DNA from: DASRAP01 sp035277145
GTDB lineage: Bacteria; Gemmatimonadota; Gemmatimonadetes; Gemmatimonadales; Gemmatimonadaceae
Direction of reading: 5' to 3'
Length of the DNA: 64,000 bases
Assembly: GCA_035277145.1 (NCBI GenBank)
Contig: DATELA010000050.1
Location: 62,001 to 126,000 of the forward strand
Positions 52,288 to 58,934 of the stretch are shown here, one piece after another; position 1 is the first letter of the stretch; every line of letters starts with the position of its first letter. Both the position numbers and the translations under genes were made by a program. The notes beneath the pieces were generated by a model. That model was not told the origin of the DNA. It did not search any database and saw only the letters and a program-made list of their open reading frames with translations.

Positions 52288-54930
52288 ATGAGCGGTGTGC
52301 GCCAGTCGCGGCGCGCAGGTGTGCCCGCGATTCGATTTGGTGCGCTCGTCGCCGCGCTGATTGCGGCGGGATGCGACAATCCATCATCGAGCAATCCTGA
52401 ACGCGGACTCGTCCTCCGTACGCGCATGCCCGCTGCGCTCGAGGGCGTGGGTCCGGCCGTCGCCGCTCAGCTCGTTCCTTTCGATCGCGTTCGACTCGTC
52501 CTCACCCGATTGACGGGCGCGCGCGCCGCCGATGTGTCGTTCCCCGTCGATGCAGCGCAGGATCCAATTCAACTGAGCCTCGACGTTCCGCTCGGGCTCA
52601 ACGTGCCGCTGCTTGGTGAACTCTTCACGTTGATCGTTGAATGCATCGACAGCAACGGCGCAGCAGTGTATCGCGGCGGTCCGGTGCCCGTGCTCGTGAA
52701 GCCCGGTACTGCAACGCCGCCGGTCGACATTCAACTCGCGTATGTCGGCGGTGGATCAGTTGCCACCGTCTTGCAGATCGTTCCGAACACGTTGTCGGTA
52801 CTGCTCGGCCAGGCGTTCTCGTTCACCGCTACGGCATTCGATGCGCAAGGCAATCCGGTCGATGCACCCATCGTGTGGTCGGTGCTCGATCCGTTGCTCG
52901 CCACGCTGACATCGCCGCTGGGCGGAGCAGGCTCAGCACTTGGACTTGGAACGGCGCGCCTTGTTGCTGCGATCCCCGACGGTCCCGCCGACACGGCGCT
53001 GCTCAACATCTCACCGCTTCCTGTCGCTACGCGGCTGCTCGAACTCGTATCCGGAGGCGGGCAGAGCGGTTTCATTGGAGCGCTGCTCGGCGATCCCATT
53101 GTTGTGCGCGTGGTTGACGAGGCATCGCAGCCGCTCAGCGGAATCCCCGTTCAGTTCAGCGCATCGAACGGCGGAATCCTTGGCACACCGAGCGTGTTGA
53201 GCGGCAGCGGCGGTCTCGCACAAACCACATGGACGCTTGGTTCGTTGCTCGGGACACAACGACTGACGGCGACTGCCGAAGCACTCACCGGTGCGCCGCT
53301 CAGCGTTCCGGCGACGGGATTATCGCTGCCGGTTGTCGTCGCAACTGCGCTCGAGCTGACCACATCGGTTGCGTCAACCATTGCAGGCACGATTCTCACC
53401 GATGTTGTCGTGCGCGCAGTCGATGACGCCGGCAGTCTCGTCACGAGTTACACAAGTCCGATCACGCTCGCGCTCGGCAACAATCCAGGTGGAGCAATGC
53501 TGCTCGGCAAACGGACGGTTACACCGACAAACGGCGTCGCGACGTTCGATGATCTGTCGATTCAGAAAGCAGCGAGTGGCTATTCACTTGTTGCGACGGC
53601 GCAGGGACTCACGAACGCGACGTCGAACTCGTTCAGCATCACGAACGCCGCGGCTGCAGTGCTTTCACTGGTCAGCGGGAACAATCAGTCCGCGCTCGTC
53701 GGTGCATTGCTCGGTAGTCCGTTGAGCGTTCGCGCTGCCGACGCGTTCGGAAATCCCGTTGCCGGCGTGCCAGTTGCGTGGGCCGTTGCGCTCGGCGGTG
53801 GATTACTCGGAAGCCCATCGTCGCAGACAAACGCGAGCGGTGTTGCAACAAATACGTGGACGTTGGGTTTGCTCAGCGGACTTCAACGCGCGACGGCGAG
53901 CGCGAACGGACTGAGTGGTTCGCCGAACACATTCAGTGCAACAGGACTTGCACTGCCAGTCGTTACGCGCGTGTTGCAGCTGGTTTCGGGTGGCGGACAG
54001 TCCGGACTGATTGGTGCGCTGCTCGGCGAGCCAATTGTCGTTCGCGTTGTCGACGAAGCGTCGCGGCCGATCAGTGGGATTCCGATTTCATTCAGCGCAT
54101 CGAACGGCGGAATTCTCGGCACGCCGAGCCCGGTCAGCAATTCAAATGGTCTCGCGCAAACAACGTGGACGCTCGGATCGCTACTCGGGACGCAAACGCT
54201 TACGGCGAACGCAGACGGACTCACCGGTCAGCCATTGGCTGTACCTGCGACGGGCCTGCCACTGCCGGTCGTGGTGGCGACCGCACTCGAACTCACGACT
54301 ACTGTTGCTTCGACAGTTGCGGGTACCACACTCACCGATGTGACCGTGCGCGCCGTCGATGACGCGGGCAGGGTTGTGCCGAGTTACGCCAATCCGATCA
54401 CGTTGGCACTGGGCAACAATCCTGGTGGCGCGACGCTGCTCGGCAAACGGACGGTGACGCCGACGAACGGTGTTGCGACGTTCGATGATCTGTCGATCCA
54501 GAAAGCAGCGAGTGGTTATTCACTCGTAGCGACGGCGCAGGGACTCACGAACGCGACGTCGAATTCGTTCAGCATCACCAACGCCGCGGCTTCGGTCATG
54601 AGCATTGTGAGCGGCAACAATCAATCCGCAGTGCTCGGCGCCTTGCTCGGCAGTCCATTGAGTGTGCGCGTTACGGATGCGTTTGCGAATCCCGTTGCGG
54701 GTGTTCCTGTTGCGTGGGCTGTGTCGCTTGGCGGCGGTCTGCTTGGAAGTCCGACGTCGCAAACAAATTCGAGCGGCATCGCAACAAACACGTGGACGCT
54801 CGGGCTGCTCGCCGGGCTTCAGCGCGCAACCGCGAGTGCAAATGGGCTCAGTGGATCACCCGCGGTGTTCAGCGCGACCGGCCTCCTCGGCTTGCCGCTC
54901 GATCGGGCGCGAGGACGGCGAACTCCGTAA
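52288..54930 (+). CDS. Multi-domain Ig-like surface lipoprotein with tandem duplication
   Basis: 880 residues. A lipoprotein-type signal ends near ALIAAGC. An N-terminal domain (about 30-150) precedes one Ig-like domain, then an A-B-A' block of three Ig-like modules is repeated exactly twice (312 residues each, about 246-557 and 558-869). Each module ends in strands such as FSATG or SFSITN. The tail LLGLPLDRARGRRTP is short and basic. This is probably a rod or adhesin on the cell surface. The duplication is young (see repeat entry). A short leader precedes the ATG. Confidence 0.9.
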   Translation: MSGVRQSRRAGVPAIRFGALVAALIAAGCDNPSSSNPERGLVLRTRMPAALEGVGPAVAAQLVPFDRVRLVLTRLTGARAADVSFPVDAAQDPIQLSLDVPLGLNVPLLGELFTLIVECIDSNGAAVYRGGPVPVLVKPGTATPPVDIQLAYVGGGSVATVLQIVPNTLSVLLGQAFSFTATAFDAQGNPVDAPIVWSVLDPLLATLTSPLGGAGSALGLGTARLVAAIPDGPADTALLNISPLPVATRLLELVSGGGQSGFIGALLGDPIVVRVVDEASQPLSGIPVQFSASNGGILGTPSVLSGSGGLAQTTWTLGSLLGTQRLTATAEALTGAPLSVPATGLSLPVVVATALELTTSVASTIAGTILTDVVVRAVDDAGSLVTSYTSPITLALGNNPGGAMLLGKRTVTPTNGVATFDDLSIQKAASGYSLVATAQGLTNATSNSFSITNAAAAVLSLVSGNNQSALVGALLGSPLSVRAADAFGNPVAGVPVAWAVALGGGLLGSPSSQTNASGVATNTWTLGLLSGLQRATASANGLSGSPNTFSATGLALPVVTRVLQLVSGGGQSGLIGALLGEPIVVRVVDEASRPISGIPISFSASNGGILGTPSPVSNSNGLAQTTWTLGSLLGTQTLTANADGLTGQPLAVPATGLPLPVVVATALELTTTVASTVAGTTLTDVTVRAVDDAGRVVPSYANPITLALGNNPGGATLLGKRTVTPTNGVATFDDLSIQKAASGYSLVATAQGLTNATSNSFSITNAAASVMSIVSGNNQSAVLGALLGSPLSVRVTDAFANPVAGVPVAWAVSLGGGLLGSPTSQTNSSGIATNTWTLGLLAGLQRATASANGLSGSPAVFSATGLLGLPLDRARGRRTP
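53023..54894. repeat. 936-bp in-frame tandem duplication
   Basis: Two consecutive 936-bp units (53023-53958, 53959-54894), with the protein registers of both aligned. Long stretches such as LLGKRTVTPTNGVATFDDL and QKAASGYSLVATAQGLTNA are identical at protein level, with scattered synonymous differences in DNA. Confidence 0.95.
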
Positions 54931-54968
54931 CTGTCCGGAAACGATGCGCTATGGAATGCGCGTGACAC

Positions 54969-54998
54969 TTGACGGTGCGGCGCGACGGCGTCTATGAT
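54969..54998 (+). promoter_or_regulatory. Sigma-70-type promoter
   Basis: TTGACG (54969-54974), 18 bp, TATGAT (54993-54998): the best -35/-10 match in the window that I noticed. It starts 38 bp after the Ig gene and would initiate near 55005, giving a leader of about 315 bases before the ATP-grasp ATG. Confidence 0.7.
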
Positions 54999-55063
54999 GT
55001 GAACACAATTGAAGCCGTGGTGATTTGCCGCCTATTGCCGCCACGTAAAAGAAAGTGCTAAAA

Positions 55064-55116
55064 AGCGATTGCGCCCGGCGGATTGGAACCTCCAATCAAC
55101 TGGGCGATTTCGTTTT
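55064..55116. terminator. Bidirectional hairpin with U-tracts on both sides
   Basis: Core CGCCC-GGCG-GATTGGA-ACC-TCCAATC-AACT-GGGCG (55072-55106), extended by AAAA...CGA / TCG...TTTT pairings. T-rich tails occur on both strands (plus: ATTTCGTTTT; minus: CGCTTTTT). It probably ends transcripts from the Ig gene or the promoter at 54969. Confidence 0.65.
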
Positions 55117-55308
55117 CACGGAGTTACACCTTTGGAACTGATGTTCGCGATGTGCGCGACGCAGGTCTGCATGTGTCCACGCTGGCGGCCTCCCCTCGGA
55201 GAGCGGTCCAGTGTTGCACGCCTGTGCGTGACGCGCTGACGAACTAGAGCAGAAGTCTCGCTCAACCTTCGCCCGACTCTCCCACGAGAGTCGGGCTTTT
55301 CTTTTTCC
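55117..55308 (+). ncRNA. Candidate structured leader RNA / small RNA
   Basis: No ORF. The sequence folds into a rod: GTTCG (55143) pairs with CGAAC (55240), GCGCG with CGCGC, CGCAGG with CCTGTGCG, ACGCTGG with CCAGTGT, and an apical CTCC-loop-GGAG. It is followed by the intrinsic terminator at 55271 and then the ATP-grasp ribosome site (GGAG) and ATG. It fits either a riboswitch-type leader or a free small RNA with a rod shape such as 6S. I recognise no known consensus. Confidence 0.5.
55271..55306 (+). terminator. Strong rho-independent terminator before the ATP-grasp gene
   Basis: GCCCGACTCTC-CCAC-GAGAGTCGGGC, an 11-bp perfect stem, then TTTTCTTTTT. It ends 15 bp before the ATG of the next gene, so transcription from upstream must read through it or be regulated by it. 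Confidence 0.93.
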
Positions 55309-55321
55309 TGGAGCTGATGTC

Positions 55322-56407
55322 ATGAGCACGAGCAGCACGAGAAGCACGAGTTCCCTGCCAATCGGCGTGTATCACGAGCATCCCGATTGGTTCAAGCCGC
55401 TCTTCAAAGAACTCGACAAGCGCGGCGCCAACTACGTGCGGCTCGACGCAGCGTCACACGTGTTCGATCCCGGCGAACAGAGCGCACCGTATTCGCTCGT
55501 GTTCAACCGCGCGAGTCCATCCGCCTATTTGCGCGGTCACGCGCAGTCCACGTTCCACACGTTGCACTGGGTGCGGCATCTCGAGCGCATTGGCGTTCCG
55601 GTACTGAACGGGTCGCACGTGTACCAGTACGAACTCTCGAAGGCGTCGCAGATCGATCTGCTCGCGTCGCTCGGACTTCCGTTCCCGCGTGCGCGCGCCA
55701 TCAACAACGCCGCGCAAGCACTCGACGCCGCGCGCGACCTCCGCTTTCCGGTGCTCGTCAAAGCAAACATCGGCGGAAGCGGCGCGGGCATTGTTCGCTA
55801 CGACACACGCGACGCGCTCGAAGGTGCCGTACGCGGCGGCACGATCGCACTCGGCGTCGACAACGTCGCGCTCGTGCAGGAATCCGCGCCGTTGCGCAAC
55901 GGGCACATCACGCGCGTCGAAACACTCGGCGGCAAGTATCTCTACGCGATCAACGTCTATCCGGCGACGGGATCGTTCGACTTGTGTCCCGCGGACGCAT
56001 GCCAAACGACATCGGGTGTTGAACTCGTGCGCGGTGCGTGCGCAATTGACGCACCGAAAACCGGTATGCGTGTCGAGGGCACGACGCCACCCGCAAACAT
56101 CATCGCGGAAGTCGAGCGCATTTCACGCGCGGCGCAACTCGACGTTGGCGGCATCGAGTTTCTCGTCGACGATCGCGACGGCAAACACTACTACTACGAC
56201 ATCAACGCGCTCTCGAACTTCGTGGCGGATGCGGTGAACGTCGTGGGATTCGATCCGTGGGCGCGGCTCGTGGACTATCTCGAGAGCCGATCCGCGCAGT
56301 CAGGCGCGAACGGGAATGGGGCAAGGGGTAACGTCAGCGACTCGGAAACCCACGACCGCCTACCGCCTACCGCCTACAACCCTGTCTCAGCGGAGCTCAT
56401 CGCATGA
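55322..56407 (+). CDS. RimK-like ATP-grasp ligase
   Basis: 361 residues; ATG 55322 with GGAG nine bases upstream. An N-terminal Ser/Thr run (STSSTRSTSS) derives from a 9-bp tandem array. The ATP-grasp blocks are ARDLRFPVLVKANIGGSGAG (ATP-binding loop), VQESAPLRNG, and YYYDINALSNFVAD, which holds a metal ligand (IN instead of EVN). RimK-type enzymes join an amino acid or carboxylate to an amine. The C-terminus is extended by a heptamer array (DRLPPTAYNP). It overlaps the LLM oxidoreductase as ATGA, indicating that they work together. Substrate is unknown. Confidence 0.9.
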   Translation: MSTSSTRSTSSLPIGVYHEHPDWFKPLFKELDKRGANYVRLDAASHVFDPGEQSAPYSLVFNRASPSAYLRGHAQSTFHTLHWVRHLERIGVPVLNGSHVYQYELSKASQIDLLASLGLPFPRARAINNAAQALDAARDLRFPVLVKANIGGSGAGIVRYDTRDALEGAVRGGTIALGVDNVALVQESAPLRNGHITRVETLGGKYLYAINVYPATGSFDLCPADACQTTSGVELVRGACAIDAPKTGMRVEGTTPPANIIAEVERISRAAQLDVGGIEFLVDDRDGKHYYYDINALSNFVADAVNVVGFDPWARLVDYLESRSAQSGANGNGARGNVSDSETHDRLPPTAYNPVSAELIA

Positions 56408-57453
56408 GATACGGCTACTGGCTTCCGGTGTTTGGCGGCTGGCTCCGCAACGTGCCCGACGAGCGCATGGAGACGTCGTGGCAATACGTCAGCAAACTGG
56501 CGCGGCGCAGCGAGCAGATCGGTTTCGATCTCACATTGATCGCCGAGTTGTATTTGAACGACATCAAGGGAATCGACGCGCCCGCACTCGATGCGTGGTC
56601 GACCGCAGCAGCGCTTGCGGCGATCACCGAGCGGCTCGAGCTGATGGTCGCGGTGCGTCCGACGTTTCACAATCCGGCGCTGCTAGCGAAGCAAGCGGCG
56701 AACATCGACGTGATTTCAAAAGGGCGCGTGTCGCTGAACGTCGTGTCGTCGTGGTGGAAAGACGAAGCGCGGCGATTTGGCGTGCGATTTGACGAACACG
56801 ACGAGCGTTACGCGCGCACCGAAGAGTGGTTGCAGATCGTCGACGGCGCATGGAAGCAACGCTCGTTCTCGTTCAAGGGACGGTTCCATCACGTCGACGA
56901 TGTGATCGTGGAACCGAAGCCGGTGCGCAAACCGCGGCCGACGATTTACGCGGGCGGCGAATCAGAAGCGGCGAAGTTGCTCATCACGCGTTCGTGTGAC
57001 GCGTACGTCATGCACGGCGATCCGCCGGAGCGCATCGAACCAAAAGTCGCCGACATTCAGCAACGGCGCGCGAAACTCGGGCTCGAGCCGATGCAATGCG
57101 GGATGGCCGCGTACGCGATCGTTCGTCGCACGGAGCATGCCGCGCAACGCGAACTCGAACGCATCACCAACGTCGCGCCAGGTTCGCCGGGCTACAACAA
57201 CTATCAGGATTGGATTTCGAACACGCAGCTCGAGCAGCGTGTGTCGCTCGAGGATTATTCCGTTTCGAATCGTGGTCTGCGCGCAGGACTCGTCGGTACA
57301 CCGGAACAGGTCGCCGAGCGCATCATCGAATTCGAGAAGGCGGGCGTGTCATTGCTTCTCATTCAGTGCAGTCCGCAGTACGAGGAGATGGAGCGATTTG
57401 CGGAAGAAGTCATTCCGCTTGTCGCGCAAGCTCGCGAAGGCGTGGCAGCATAG
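56404..57453 (+). CDS. LLM-class flavin-dependent oxidoreductase
   Basis: 349 residues, coupled to the ATP-grasp gene. The bacterial-luciferase-like TIM barrel is clear: RYGYWLPVFGGW, IGFDLTLIAEL, LMVAVRPTFHNPALLAKQ, ISKGRVSLNVVSSWWKDEA and RPTIYAGGESEAA. It is closest to the SsuD/FMNH2-dependent monooxygenase side of the family rather than F420 enzymes, though this cannot be proved. It may oxidise or desulfonate a small molecule, possibly made or activated by the ATP-grasp ligase. The gene ends 23 bp before palindrome copy D. Confidence 0.92.
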   Translation: MRYGYWLPVFGGWLRNVPDERMETSWQYVSKLARRSEQIGFDLTLIAELYLNDIKGIDAPALDAWSTAAALAAITERLELMVAVRPTFHNPALLAKQAANIDVISKGRVSLNVVSSWWKDEARRFGVRFDEHDERYARTEEWLQIVDGAWKQRSFSFKGRFHHVDDVIVEPKPVRKPRPTIYAGGESEAAKLLITRSCDAYVMHGDPPERIEPKVADIQQRRAKLGLEPMQCGMAAYAIVRRTEHAAQRELERITNVAPGSPGYNNYQDWISNTQLEQRVSLEDYSVSNRGLRAGLVGTPEQVAERIIEFEKAGVSLLLIQCSPQYEEMERFAEEVIPLVAQAREGVAA

Positions 57454-57476
57454 CATTTCGCGTCGCGAAGGAACTG

Positions 57477-57631
57477 CAAACGCAACGCAGAGCCGCAGAG
57501 AACGCAGAGGATCGCGGAGAAGGACTTGTTGTAACAGCTCGCACCGGGCATAGCCCGGCGATGCGAGCGCTGTTACCACAGGTCCTTCTCTGCGATCCTC
57601 TGCGTTCTCCGTCCTTCTCTGCGTTGCGTTT
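57477..57631. repeat. Long palindromic repeat, copy D
   Basis: Same family: arms CAAACGCAACGCAGAGCC and TCTGCGTTGCGTTT; its centre is CCGGGCATAGCCCGG flanked by CAGCTCGCA / TGCGAGCGCTG. It lies between the convergent ends of the LLM oxidoreductase and a lipoprotein gene. Confidence 0.93.
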
Positions 57632-57658
57632 AGAGCGCCGACAATGGCGTGGCGAGGC

Positions 57659-58312
57659 TTAGTTGCACTTCGAGCCGAACCACGTGCCGCTCTCGACACC
57701 GGTGTCCCAGAATCCGTCGACGTCGTCGCCCGAACGCGTGCCCGTTGCGATCGTGCCGGCACCGGACGCCGTGACGGTGATCGTGTTGCCGGAGATGTTG
57801 CCGCCGAGCGGAATCACATCGTCGTCAACCGTCGTCGCTGTTCCAAACAGCGTTGAGCCGGCGATCGTGAAGTTCCATACGCCTTCGGAGTCACCGCTAA
57901 ACTCGCCGCAGTACGCGAGATTCGAGTTGCCTTTCGGTGCCACGAAGATGCCCGTCGCCGAGCCCGACATGTCACCTTCGATGCGCGTGGAGCCGTTGTA
58001 CACACCGGTGAACGTGTAGCCGCCGCCGCTCGCGGTGACGCCTTTCGTTCCGGTGTTGTACGTGCCGGTGAGTGCGTGCGATGCCACCGACGGTGTCGTG
58101 ATGTCAAACGTGCCCGTCACGACGGTGCCGTTGATCGACAGCGTGATCGCGCCACTCAGACTCGCGTTGGCGCCGTTCACGGTTCCCACGAACAACATCA
58201 CGGTCGTCGATGGTCCGTTGCTGTCATCGTCGCTGCACGCTGACAGTACGGATCCGACTGCCAGCACAGCAGCCGTGGTTATTGTCGAGATCCTACGGGT
58301 GAATCCCTTCAT
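57659..58312 (-). CDS. Beta-rich secreted lipoprotein of unknown function
   Basis: 217 residues. The lipobox is in VGSVLSACSDDDSNG, giving a lipidated N-terminus with an acidic spacer. The rest is Gly/Thr/Ser-rich with many short strands (LSGAITLSINGTVVTGTF, FTGVYNGSTRIEGDMSG), and only two Cys near the end. The family is not recognised; such small lipoproteins with lipocalin-like strand spacing are frequent in this phylum. The next gene on the same strand starts 540 bp upstream, so they probably do not share a promoter. Confidence 0.78.
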   Translation of the reverse strand: MKGFTRRISTITTAAVLAVGSVLSACSDDDSNGPSTTVMLFVGTVNGANASLSGAITLSINGTVVTGTFDITTPSVASHALTGTYNTGTKGVTASGGGYTFTGVYNGSTRIEGDMSGSATGIFVAPKGNSNLAYCGEFSGDSEGVWNFTIAGSTLFGTATTVDDDVIPLGGNISGNTITVTASGAGTIATGTRSGDDVDGFWDTGVESGTWFGSKCN

Positions 58313-58348
58313 CGGGCCCTCCCTGGGGTGAATGAGTGAACCAACCGA

Positions 58349-58852
58349 TCACAACCGCACCAACACCGCGACGAACGCCGCGCGTTCATCACGTCCTTCA
58401 CCGCTGAAATCCCACGCCGAGTCATCCGACTGCAGTGAGAGCGTTTCAGCGGCCAACCGAAATCGCAGCACGTCAACGCGATTCGAGTGTTCGCTCGCGA
58501 GGCGCAGCCGGTCGTCGGCCACCTCGCACGTGCCGCCCTGCGTGTGTATGCCGTCGCCCGCGATGGCATGGCTCACGACGTACATGCCGGCGCTCAGACT
58601 CAGCGTGACGGCACCGCCCATGTCGCACACGACATCCACGGCACGCGTCGCGTCGTCGTGGCTCGTGTACTGCCAGCGCGTGGCCGACCACGTCCCCAGC
58701 AAGCCAGCCGGAAGGGCGATGCGCTCGCGCGTGTGCAGGTCCTCGACGGACCGCGACGCACCGCTGGCTTCACTGGGCGATTGTCCCAAGCGCATTTCGT
58801 CCCTCCGTTCGAATTGCCGTCTTGCCGCCAGCGTGTCGGCGCGGTAACTCAC
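58349..58852 (-). CDS. Hypothetical protein, lipocalin-like strands
   Basis: 167 residues (start 58852, or ATG 58795 at MRLGQSPSE). There is no signal peptide. It has beta-type segments: LGTWSATRWQYTSHDDATRAVDVV, GGAVTLSLSAGMYVV, SNRVDVLRFRLAAETLSLQS. GTW near residue 53 resembles the lipocalin GxW signature, but I cannot confirm the family. Codon use matches its neighbours. It lies between a lipoprotein gene and the divergent BTAD regulator and may be regulated with the latter. Confidence 0.62.
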   Translation of the reverse strand: MSYRADTLAARRQFERRDEMRLGQSPSEASGASRSVEDLHTRERIALPAGLLGTWSATRWQYTSHDDATRAVDVVCDMGGAVTLSLSAGMYVVSHAIAGDGIHTQGGTCEVADDRLRLASEHSNRVDVLRFRLAAETLSLQSDDSAWDFSGEGRDERAAFVAVLVRL

Positions 58853-58865
58853 GGCACGGTATCGC

Positions 58866-58922
58866 GGCGGCCTTAGCCGCCTTTCGATCCGGGTCTTAGC
58901 TCCGGCATAAGACCGCTAAATC
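58866..58922. promoter_or_regulatory. Divergent promoter with two inverted repeats
   Basis: GGCGGC-CTTA-GCCGCC followed by TTT (58866-58884), then GGTCTTA-N9-TAAGACC (58892-58914), a perfect 7-bp dyad. The motif GGTCTTAGCTC (58892-58902) also occurs at 8455. TCTTAG, 17 bp and TAAATC (58917-58922) could be a promoter for the BTAD gene. Confidence 0.5.
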
Positions 58923-58934
58923 GTTGGAGGGCTT

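Noticed and set aside
55070..55107. Possible tRNA T-arm (minus strand reads GGTTCCAATCC)
   Set aside because: The 57th position is C where a purine is required, no acceptor, D or anticodon arm can be placed, and the segment is better explained as a symmetric hairpin with T-runs on both strands.
55117..55308. Naming the structured region as 6S RNA, tmRNA, SRP RNA or RNase P RNA
   Set aside because: No tag ORF, no GGAAG SRP loop and no RNase P core sequences; a 6S-like rod is possible but the consensus bubble cannot be shown by eye.
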